DNA from: Piscirickettsiaceae bacterium
GTDB lineage: Bacteria; Pseudomonadota; Gammaproteobacteria; Thiomicrospirales; Thiomicrospiraceae
Direction: 5' to 3'
Length of the DNA: 40,354 nt
Assembly (NCBI GenBank): GCA_027019045.1
Contig: JALUXI010000223.1
Span: forward strand, 1 to 40,354
The position numbers and the translations under genes are program-made. The notes beneath the pieces were generated by a model. That model was not told the origin of the DNA and did not search any database. It saw only the letters and a list, made by a program, of their open reading frames with translations. Positions 34,304 through 40,354 of the stretch are shown here, piece by piece. Numbering within the stretch: position 1 is the first letter of the stretch; each line of letters opens with the position of its first letter.

Positions 34304-34971
34304 TAATCGGTCTCCTCACACAACTGATACCCTTGCCCTCTCAAAGTTTTAATTCGTTTGGCGCCAACCAACCTACGCAAGCGGCTAATATACACCTCCA
34401 CCATATTTAAATCCTTATCATCAGAGTCTTCAGTCATCAACTCCATTAAATAAACTTTACTTAACACCTGTCCAGGACGACGCATCAATGCACTCAATAG
34501 GGTAAACTCCACAGCCGTTAAAGTATGCCTCTTCCCATCCACCGTCACCTCTTTACGAGCCAAATTCAAAATTAAGTCCCCCACCTGTATGGTCTCACCG
34601 TCCTCAGTCACACCCAAACGGCGAAGCAACGCCACAATTCGAGCTTGCAGCTCCTCAAAATGAAACGGCTTGCCCACATAATCATCCGCCCCTGCCTGCA
34701 ACCCTTCTACCCGCTCTTGCCAAGCATTACGAGCGGTCAATATCAGAACAGGCGTCTTATCTCCCGCTGCTCGTCTTTGCTGTAACAGCGACAAACCATC
34801 CAACTTTGGTAAGCCCAAATCCAATAACACTAAATCAAAATCCTCTTCCTGCCAATACCAAAGACCCTCTTCTCCATCCGCTGCAGTCTGCACCGAATAG
34901 CCTAATTTTTCTAATGCCTGTTTTAAATGCTTAGCAATCAAAGACTCATCTTCAACCAAAAGTATCCGCAT
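34303..34971 (-). CDS. OmpR/PhoB-type response regulator
   Basis: A 222-residue regulator. Receiver domain with acidic pocket Glu8-Asp9, phospho-acceptor Asp51 (LVLLDLGLPKLDG), Thr in LILTARN and Lys in YVGKPFHFEEL. A C-terminal winged-helix DNA-binding domain follows (LTAVEFTLLSALMRRPGQVLS ... VEVYISRLRRLVG). A very strong ribosome site (AAGGAGGAG) precedes the start. First gene of the six-gene metal efflux operon, divergent from the porin-flavoprotein operon. Confidence 0.92.
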   Translation of the reverse strand: MRILLVEDESLIAKHLKQALEKLGYSVQTAADGEEGLWYWQEEDFDLVLLDLGLPKLDGLSLLQQRRAAGDKTPVLILTARNAWQERVEGLQAGADDYVGKPFHFEELQARIVALLRRLGVTEDGETIQVGDLILNLARKEVTVDGKRHTLTAVEFTLLSALMRRPGQVLSKVYLMELMTEDSDDKDLNMVEVYISRLRRLVGAKRIKTLRGQGYQLCEETD

Positions 34972-35098
34972 CCACTCCTCCTTTTATTTGCTCAACATCC
35001 TACCATAATCACCGCAGACCACTGAAGTAAGACAAAGACCTATTCTTCTTTACAAGCAAGCAACATTTAATCCTATCTATTCAGGAATTGGATGTAAA

Positions 35099-35172
35099 TG
35101 CAAACAATTATCATTGACTTTATTGTATCGATTAAATAAAATCCCTTCCAGTTGTTAATAATTATCACTTGC
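35099..35172 (+). promoter_or_regulatory. Sigma-70 promoter with two Fur-box-like sites
   Basis: The -35 TTGACT (35114-35119), a 17-bp spacer and the -10 TAAAAT (35137-35142) give a start near 35149. Box 1 at 35100-35118 (GCAAACAATTATCATTGAC) overlaps the -35; box 2 at 35154-35172 (GTTAATAATTATCACTTGC) covers the start region. They match the 19-bp Fur consensus at 13 and 14 of 19 positions by hand count. This placement would allow iron-dependent repression. The rest of the 264-bp intergenic (34972-35235) also holds the divergent response-regulator promoter, for which no boxes were assigned. Confidence 0.6.
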
Positions 35173-35235
35173 ATTAGCAACTAACACTCATTACGTATAT
35201 CACACTTTTATCCAATTTAAAATGGAGCCACAAAA

Positions 35236-36390
35236 ATGTTCAATTTTTCTAAAATCCCCAGTCCCGCACTGCTAGCAATTACAATGACTTCTCCATACAC
35301 TGTAATGGCCGATGATACTAATCAACAAATCAGCCAACTCAGCCAACAAGTCTCCGAATTACAACAACAAGTGAATCTCCTTGCTGACCATACCAATACG
35401 CCCGCCACTCAAACTCAAGTAGGCGGCTATGGGGAGTTGCACTATAACAATCTCACCACCCGTCAAAATGGCACCACTCTATCAGAGAAAAAGGAACTGG
35501 ACTTTCACCGATTTGTTTTATTTATCAACCACCAATTTGATGAAAAAGTTCGTTTTTTTTCCGAGTTAGAATTGGAACATAGCATTGCGGGTGAAGGTCA
35601 AAAAGGAGAGGTTGAGCTTGAACAAGCCTATATAGAAATGGATCTCACCCCTCAGACTCGACTGAAAGCGGGCATACTCCTTCAGCCGATTGGAATTCTT
35701 AATGAAACCCATGAACCTAATACTTTTTATGGTGTTGAAAGAAACCCTGTTGAGAAAAACCTCATTCCAGCTACTTGGTGGAGTGGCGGAATCGCATTGA
35801 GTCATCAAATTGGACAAACTGGAAAAGTGGACTTTTTGATTGGGGAAGGCCTTAAAACCAGTGATGGATATAGCATTCGTAAAGGTCGTCAAAAAACTGC
35901 TAAAGCCAATGCAAATGACCTTTCCTATACCGTTCGACTTCAATTTAACCCCAACCCTGGATTCAATATTGGCGGTAGCGTCCATTATGAAAGCAATATT
36001 GCCCAAAGTACTCTTCCCAATGCTTCTGATGCCATGCTTTTAGAAGGTCATCTCCAATATCAAAAAAATCAGTTGGGGTTAAAAGCATTGTATGCACAGT
36101 GGCAAATTCAAGGCAGTGTAGCTAAGAATGCCCATGCTAACCGCCAAATAGGTTTTTATATTGAACCAAGCTACCTAGTCACCGAAAAGATTGGACTTTT
36201 CACTCGATACAATCAATGGAATAACTCAACAACTTCTGATTTAGAAGATACACAAGTAAATATCGGTATCAACTATTGGCCACACCCAAATGTTGTCTTT
36301 AAAGCAGACTATCAATGGTTGAATGATGGACGAGTTGGGAGCGATAAAGAAACCAATGGATTTAACCTTGCTGTAGGTTATCAATTTTAA
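35236..36390 (+). CDS. Outer-membrane porin-like beta-barrel protein
   Basis: A 384-residue outer-membrane protein. A weak, proline-containing signal sequence (about residues 1-25, ending VMA) is followed by a short Gln-rich coiled coil (QQISQLSQQVSELQQQVNLL, about residues 29-48), as in trimeric porins. Alternating amphipathic strands follow up to the C-terminal Phe (FNLAVGYQF), the outer-membrane assembly signal. It resembles phosphate-selective-porin-like proteins (KAGILLQPIGILNETHEP). GGAG lies 8 nt before the start. First gene after the Fur-box promoter, so iron-responsive expression is likely. The solute is unknown. Its signal sequence contains 16 bp identical to half of the palindrome at 23501. 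Confidence 0.75.
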   Translation: MFNFSKIPSPALLAITMTSPYTVMADDTNQQISQLSQQVSELQQQVNLLADHTNTPATQTQVGGYGELHYNNLTTRQNGTTLSEKKELDFHRFVLFINHQFDEKVRFFSELELEHSIAGEGQKGEVELEQAYIEMDLTPQTRLKAGILLQPIGILNETHEPNTFYGVERNPVEKNLIPATWWSGGIALSHQIGQTGKVDFLIGEGLKTSDGYSIRKGRQKTAKANANDLSYTVRLQFNPNPGFNIGGSVHYESNIAQSTLPNASDAMLLEGHLQYQKNQLGLKALYAQWQIQGSVAKNAHANRQIGFYIEPSYLVTEKIGLFTRYNQWNNSTTSDLEDTQVNIGINYWPHPNVVFKADYQWLNDGRVGSDKETNGFNLAVGYQF

Positions 36391-36469
36391 TACCTACACT
36401 GCATTTTAAACTTTACCCCTGCACACTTTGATTTTTCATCGTGTGCTTTCCGTTTAAAAGGGATATGTC

Positions 36470-37006
36470 ATGAAAAAATGTTTCAGCCTGACCACTTTTT
36501 GGCTACTTTTATTTGCTGGACAGCGTTATGCCTTAGCCTTCTATACCCCTGAAGGAGCCGCATTAGCACAACAATTTATTAGTCAATCAACAAACCCTCA
36601 ACTTCAAAAACAGTATCTTTGGCTAACCCCACAAATCCAAGCCCAAATACAAGCCATTCTTGGACATCGCTACCCAAAAATTCGCCTACCTTATTGGCAG
36701 CACCAAAATAAAAATACATTTATTTGGGTGCTGGAAGAAAAGGGCAAAGACCTTCCTATAACGGTCGGCATTGTGATTAAGGATCAAAAAATCGATCAAC
36801 TGAGGATTCTTAAGTTTCGTGAAAGTCGAGGTTGGGAGGTCAAATATCCCAGCTTTACCCAACAATTCAATCATGCACAGATCAAACAAAACCAGCTGTC
36901 CAAACAAATTGATGGTATCAGCGGAGCCACCTTATCCGTCAATGCCGTCAAAAAACTCGCTAAACTGGCACTTATACTAACGCATGAAGTGGAAAATAAA
37001 AAATGA
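36470..37006 (+). CDS. Exported FMN-binding domain protein
   Basis: A 178-residue protein with an N-terminal signal sequence (MKKCFSLTTFWLLLFAGQRYALA). The C-terminal FMN_bind domain (about residues 85-165) resembles NqrC/RnfG. It carries the flavinylation motif Asp148-Gly-Ile-Ser-Gly-Ala-Thr154, where FMN is attached to Thr by ApbE; no apbE is in the window. Such extracytoplasmic flavoproteins carry electrons. It starts 79 bp after the porin, where a GCACAC/GTGTGC hairpin lies, and overlaps the PepSY-type gene by ATGA. A role as a periplasmic flavin electron carrier, perhaps for ferric iron reduction, is inferred from the Fur boxes and partners. Confidence 0.8.
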   Translation: MKKCFSLTTFWLLLFAGQRYALAFYTPEGAALAQQFISQSTNPQLQKQYLWLTPQIQAQIQAILGHRYPKIRLPYWQHQNKNTFIWVLEEKGKDLPITVGIVIKDQKIDQLRILKFRESRGWEVKYPSFTQQFNHAQIKQNQLSKQIDGISGATLSVNAVKKLAKLALILTHEVENKK

Positions 37007-37752
37007 ACAGATTCCAGTTACAAAAAATAGCTCGACGATTTCATAAGTCATTGGCCTATTTTGTCGCTCTCGGCCTTTTTTGGTTTACAACGACTGGATT
37101 TTTGCTAAATCATACAGAGGACTTTAAACTAGATCAACAAACCATCCACTCACCTTGGCTTTTAAAGCTATTCCATTTTGAGCCACTTCTTCCTCACCAG
37201 CTGGTGACACTACCGAATGCAGAAATCATTACCACCAATTATGGCAGCTTCTGGAATCAAAAACTGATTCTTCCCAACGAACAGGTAAAAGAAGCCACTC
37301 TCTACCCCTTTCAAGGCATGACAACTTATCTACTACTCACAAATCAAAACGCCCTATATATCGTTACACCTGATGGAGACATCATCGAAAGACGCCAAAT
37401 ACCTATAAGTCACTTATGTACACTTAAAAAACAGATAGGAATTTGCACAACTCATCAATTTTTAACCCTTAATCATGACTTAAGTGCGTTCGAAAAAGTC
37501 AATATCCTTAATGAACCAACAACTGAACAACTTATCAATCATCAATCTATTTCCATCAACCAACTGCCCGAAAGACTCTTGAAAAACTGGAAAAGCCCCC
37601 TATCATGGGAAGACCTTATTTTAAAGATGCACAACGGCGTTCTGTTTCAGTCTATTGGAAAATGGATACTAGATATTTTTACCTTCATACTATTACTCTT
37701 TATAATAAGCGGCTTAATTTTAACCTTAAAAAAAAGACAACCCATTAAATGA
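37003..37752 (+). CDS. PepSY-associated-type inner-membrane protein
   Basis: A 249-residue protein with one helix near each end: residues about 17-38 (SLAYFVALGLFWFTTTGFLL, preceded by FHK and followed by NH) and about 218-241 (WILDIFTFILLLFIISGLIL). The middle, about 175 residues, faces the periplasm and has two Cys close together (HLCTLKKQIGICTTH). The layout and the HK...G.LLNH pattern match small PepSY-TM proteins; several relatives transfer electrons across the membrane with heme or flavin partners. Translationally coupled on both sides (ATGA overlaps). Probably the membrane partner of the flavoprotein upstream. Confidence 0.65.
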   Translation: MNRFQLQKIARRFHKSLAYFVALGLFWFTTTGFLLNHTEDFKLDQQTIHSPWLLKLFHFEPLLPHQLVTLPNAEIITTNYGSFWNQKLILPNEQVKEATLYPFQGMTTYLLLTNQNALYIVTPDGDIIERRQIPISHLCTLKKQIGICTTHQFLTLNHDLSAFEKVNILNEPTTEQLINHQSISINQLPERLLKNWKSPLSWEDLILKMHNGVLFQSIGKWILDIFTFILLLFIISGLILTLKKRQPIK

Positions 37753-38846
37753 AAAAATTCAACTTTAAACAAACACTCCTCCTCCTTTCAATAATGGGGG
37801 CAACCCAACCAGCTTTCGCCAATAGCCCTTGGCAGATTGAAGGGGATTTAACGGGCATTGCACAAACAAGCAACCAATCTCAACTGGAACCTGGTTTTGA
37901 GTCATCGGGCGATCTTTTTATAACCTACCAAAACAATCAGTGGCAAGGCACGCTTCACTTAGAGGGAAATACTACACCTAGACAAAATAGTGTGACCAGT
38001 CAAATAGCAGACAGTAATGCAGATGCCTTTTCAGCCACAGATCAATATGACAATGGTCGTATTCAGCTTTCTGAACTCTTTTTAAGCTTTAAAACTACAC
38101 GCTCAGACATCCTTCAACAACTGGATTTTGGAATATTAGATGCCACTGCGCTATTTGATACACACCCCATTATGAATGATGAAAACACACAATTTATCGC
38201 CTCATCCCTTGTCAACAATCCGACAATTGATTTCCCTGACTATACACTGGGAGTTGTTGCCACGCTGAATGCAGGCTTAAAGCCCAACCGTCAGAGTTTT
38301 GTAGGCATTTACTCAGGCGAAGGACTCGCTGACAGCGCAAGCAGGGATTATAATGAAACTCTTGATGTTGCCCCCGATAAAAAAGGGCTTTTTATTATTG
38401 CGGAAACCCAAATCATTGATACTTCTATTCATCATCTTTCTACTGGTGCTTGGATTCATACAGGTCCCCATACAGAATTGGACAACCCAAACAATGATGA
38501 TTTGAAAAACTACGGTATTTATTTAACAGCCAGTCATCAAATGCAGAAAAATACCATTGGAATGCATTTGGGCTATGCCAACCCAGAAGTGAATGATTAC
38601 AATATGGCGGTCAGCTTAAGTGTCGAACACACTTACAATTCTCAATGGACAGCAGGACTAGGAGGAACCTATCAATCTGCCTCTAGCCATACCCAGCTTA
38701 AAGACCGTCAAACCATTGAGGCCTATGGTCGTTACCAACTCAATCAAAGTGATGTTTATCTCACCCCATCGGTACAGTATTTAACCCATACCGACATCGG
38801 TAAAGATGTGATGACTGCCAATATAAGATTGAGCTATCTGTTTTAG
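37749..38846 (+). CDS. OprB-like outer-membrane porin
   Basis: A 365-residue protein. The signal peptide is MKKFNFKQTLLLLSIMGATQPAFA. A beta-barrel pattern runs to the C-terminal Phe (IRLSYLF). The segment LFDTHPIMNDENTQFIASSL with a following NNPTIDFPDY resembles the carbohydrate-selective OprB family (FD-N-E-QF pattern). It overlaps the PepSY-type gene by ATGA, so the two outer-membrane and two inner-side proteins are made together. The substrate is unknown; given the Fur-like control it may pass iron chelates rather than sugars (inference). Confidence 0.7.
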   Translation: MKKFNFKQTLLLLSIMGATQPAFANSPWQIEGDLTGIAQTSNQSQLEPGFESSGDLFITYQNNQWQGTLHLEGNTTPRQNSVTSQIADSNADAFSATDQYDNGRIQLSELFLSFKTTRSDILQQLDFGILDATALFDTHPIMNDENTQFIASSLVNNPTIDFPDYTLGVVATLNAGLKPNRQSFVGIYSGEGLADSASRDYNETLDVAPDKKGLFIIAETQIIDTSIHHLSTGAWIHTGPHTELDNPNNDDLKNYGIYLTASHQMQKNTIGMHLGYANPEVNDYNMAVSLSVEHTYNSQWTAGLGGTYQSASSHTQLKDRQTIEAYGRYQLNQSDVYLTPSVQYLTHTDIGKDVMTANIRLSYLF

Positions 38847-38877
38847 GGTATTTTAAACAGAAGACGCACCCATAAAA

Positions 38878-38899
38878 AATGCCGCAACTTTGCGGCATT
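38878..38899. terminator. Terminator between convergent OprB-like gene and hemJ
   Basis: AATGCCGCAA (38878-38887) and TTGCGGCATT (38890-38899). On the minus strand it is followed by TTTTTATGG, on the plus strand by GTCATTTTC. It can serve both converging transcripts. Confidence 0.7.
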
Positions 38900-38916
38900 G
38901 TCATTTTCTTAGAGGG

Positions 38917-38947
38917 CGAATTTCAGGGATAAAAGCTGAGTAGTGAC
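38917..38947. repeat. MITE1 right-end remnant (copy 4)
   Basis: CGAATTTCAGGGATAA and AAGCTGAGTAGTGAC align with the right end of copy 1 with a few changes. No left end was found. It ends 3 bp from the hemJ stop codon, the same position and orientation relative to a minus-strand gene end as copies 1 and 3. Confidence 0.6.
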
Positions 38948-38950
38948 TAT

Positions 38951-39382
38951 CTAAAAAGGTTTCATCACCACTAACACCAAAATGCCAAACAGCAAAAACA
39001 GCGGGATTTCATTCATCCAGCGATAAAACACCCCATTGTGATTCAACTGGTTTTTCGCCACCATCTGTTTGACTTGTGCCTTACACCACAGGTGATACCC
39101 CAATAACAGAGCCACTAAAGTCACTTTGGCATGCAACCAACCACTGGCAGAGGGGAAATACACCACCCATAATGCAATACCCGTCCCAATAGCGAACATC
39201 ATTATAATCGTCATAAATTTATAGAGCTTCTGTGCCATCACCACTAAACGACTCACATCTTCACCGTTATACTGCCCTTCCACATAATGCACAAAAATCC
39301 GAGGCAGGTAAAACAACCCCGCCATCCATGACATCACAAATAAAATGTGAAATACCTTTAACCAAAGCATTGAATTTTCCAT
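38951..39382 (-). CDS. hemJ: Protoporphyrinogen IX oxidase HemJ
   Basis: A 143-residue membrane protein with four helices. HemJ (UPF0093) features: LWLKVFHILFVMSWMAGLFYLPRIFVHYVE at the N-terminus with conserved His and Arg, and KVTLVALLLGYHLWCKAQV in the third helix with conserved Lys and His. HemJ converts protoporphyrinogen IX to protoporphyrin IX in heme synthesis in bacteria lacking HemG/HemY. The start at 39382 is preferred to 39394 because GGAG lies 6 nt before it. Single gene. The fold is similar to CopD-type proteins, so identity is likely, not certain. Confidence 0.75.
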   Translation of the reverse strand: MENSMLWLKVFHILFVMSWMAGLFYLPRIFVHYVEGQYNGEDVSRLVVMAQKLYKFMTIIMMFAIGTGIALWVVYFPSASGWLHAKVTLVALLLGYHLWCKAQVKQMVAKNQLNHNGVFYRWMNEIPLFLLFGILVLVVMKPF

Positions 39383-39429
39383 CTGAGTCTCCATGTTAAG
39401 TGATACAATTTTGAATAATCGTCAGATTG

Positions 39430-39587
39430 AGCGTTTTGCACGAGAAGGACGCAAGAGAAAAAAGAGATAAAATTTTCTGAATTGAGACGGAAAATGCAGG
39501 CAATAGTCGACTATTGCCAAGTTTTCCAACGAAGAGTCAGGAGATTTTAGCCTTTTTTATCCGTGGCCATCTTGTGCAAAGCGCTCA
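39430..39587. repeat. MITE2 copy C (158 bp)
   Basis: Ends GAGCGTTTTGCACGAG and TTGTGCAAAGCGCTC. Internal hairpin GGCAATAG-TCGA-CTATTGCC. ATT flanks it at 39427-39429 and 39588-39590, a possible 3-bp target duplication. It fills most of the intergenic space between the divergent hemJ and slyD genes, so it may carry or displace their promoters. Confidence 0.75.
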
Positions 39588-39625
39588 ATTATACCGATAG
39601 ATTAGTTAACAAATAGGAAAGAAAT

Positions 39626-40108
39626 ATGAAAATTGAAAAAGATAAGGTTGTCGAAATCAACTACACCCTCAAAGACAAAGATGGGAATGTGATGGACGCC
39701 TCAAACGGTCAACCTTTGGCTTACCTTCACGGACACGGCAACCTTATCCCAGGGTTGGAAAAAGAGCTGGAAGGCAAAGAAGTCGGCGATAAGTTTACGG
39801 TAACGATTCCAGCCGCAGAAGCTTATGGTGAACGCAATGATGCGTTGGTGCAAACAGGTGTTCCCAAAGAGATGTTCCAAGGCGTGGACAACCTAGAAGT
39901 CGGTATGCGTTTTGAAGCACAGACTGAACAAGGCATGCACTCAGTTGAAATCACTGAAGTGACCGACGAAGGGGTCACTGTTGATGGTAACCACCCACTT
40001 GCGGGACAAGACCTCACCTTTGACATTGAAGTCATGAGTGTGCGTGATGCCACAGAAGAAGAGCTTGAACATGGTCATGCACACGGTGCGGGCGGGCACC
40101 AACACTAA
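39626..40108 (+). CDS. slyD: SlyD-like FKBP-type peptidyl-prolyl isomerase
   Basis: A 160-residue cytoplasmic proline isomerase and chaperone. The FKBP part is split by the insert-in-flap domain (about residues 70-130), with YLHGHGNLIPGLEKELEGKEVGDKFTV and NHPLAGQDLTFDIEV typical of SlyD. The C-terminus is His-rich (HGHAHGAGGHQH), which in SlyD binds nickel for hydrogenase maturation. The tail is shorter and Cys-free compared with E. coli SlyD. A ribosome site GGAAAG lies 6-7 nt upstream. Confidence 0.9.
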   Translation: MKIEKDKVVEINYTLKDKDGNVMDASNGQPLAYLHGHGNLIPGLEKELEGKEVGDKFTVTIPAAEAYGERNDALVQTGVPKEMFQGVDNLEVGMRFEAQTEQGMHSVEITEVTDEGVTVDGNHPLAGQDLTFDIEVMSVRDATEEELEHGHAHGAGGHQH

Positions 40109-40120
40109 ACTTTCTCTTAG

Positions 40121-40161
40121 GGAAGTGCTGATTAAAAACCGATACACTGTTATCGGTTTTT
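40121..40161 (+). terminator. Terminator of slyD fused to a lone MITE3-like end
   Basis: Stem AAAAACCGATA (40134-40144) and TATCGGTTTTT (40151-40161), loop CACTGT, then more T: an intrinsic terminator. Its left side is immediately preceded by GGAAGTGCTGATTAAA (40121-40136), identical over 16 bp to the end of the repeat at 7072-7227; TTA stands at 40117-40119. Confidence 0.75.
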
Positions 40162-40247
40162 TTATGCCCAAAATTCAGCTTCATTTCAGTTTTGACGGGC
40201 ATAATAGTCGTTTGAAAAGTTATTTTACAAACTAAGGAGCCATCATT

Positions 40248-40354
40248 ATGGGATGCAATTGCGAAATTGAAATTAAAGATCGTTCAGAAGCCAAAACTCT
40301 CTGGATACTCCTTGCACTCAATGGCACTATGTTTGTAGTGGAAATGATCACGGG
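40248..40354 (+). CDS. Cation efflux (CDF-like) transporter, 5' part only
   Basis: Only the first 35 residues are inside the window. It starts MGCNCEIEIKDRSEAKTLW and continues into a first membrane helix (ILLALNGTMFVVEMIT). This N-terminus, with a Cys-x-Cys then a helix with NxxMFxVE, resembles cation diffusion facilitator family transporters (CzcD-like). AAGGAG lies 9 nt before the ATG. The gene runs off the end of the window, so length and metal-site residues cannot be checked. Confidence 0.6.
   Translation, partial: MGCNCEIEIKDRSEAKTLWILLALNGTMFVVEMIT

Overview
The window looks like the chromosome of a gammaproteobacterial sulfur oxidiser, most likely in the Thiomicrospira / Hydrogenovibrio / Thiomicrorhabdus group. 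This is an inference from three things: a sulfide:quinone oxidoreductase, two sulfur-globule-protein-like secreted proteins, and housekeeping genes of gammaproteobacterial type (mfd-csiV, ftsK-lolA-rarA, rimO-greB, lolA, slyD). No rRNA, tRNA, CRISPR array, prophage or complete insertion sequence was found. About 30 protein genes and several short non-autonomous repeats are present.

Layout. (1) 150-10130, minus strand, sulfur and envelope block: half-size MMPL/RND-like membrane protein, sqr, a stack of three miniature repeats, then periplasmic adaptor - RND permease - SGP-like protein 2 - SGP-like protein 1. (2) 10189-14555, plus strand: mfd and csiV, closed by a strong hairpin terminator. (3) 21642-14776, minus strand: a very tight chain ftsK-lolA-rarA-crcB-serS-mntA-hepT, so a MntA/HepT toxin-antitoxin pair rides at the end of a housekeeping operon. 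(4) 21734-23470, plus strand: trxB and a periplasmic FKBP isomerase. (5) 23892-26965: a NIF3/YqfO-like small protein, a small membrane protein, and the rimO-greB-thpR operon. (6) 34971-27110, minus strand: a six-gene heavy-metal efflux operon (response regulator, sensor kinase, TolC-like, adaptor, CusA/CzcA-like permease, DUF3240). (7) 35236-38846, plus strand: a porin - FMN-binding protein - PepSY-type membrane protein - OprB-like porin cassette. It sits behind a good sigma-70 promoter whose -35 and start region are covered by two Fur-box-like sequences. (8) 38951 to the end: hemJ, slyD and the start of a cation-efflux transporter.

Most notable observations. First, there is a miniature inverted-repeat element (called MITE1 here) with ends GTAACT... 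and exact 8-bp target duplications. One copy landed on the stop codon of the adaptor gene without changing its protein. Another rewrote the C-terminus of the HepT-like toxin. A third is in a nested stack where the order of insertion can be read from the target duplications. Second, the Fur-controlled flavoprotein/PepSY/porin cassette is a candidate system for periplasmic iron reduction and uptake. Third, an RND pump without its own outer-membrane channel is linked to sulfur-globule-like proteins next to sqr, and may be a sulfur or polysulfide handling module. Functions are inferred from remembered family motifs; no database search was possible.
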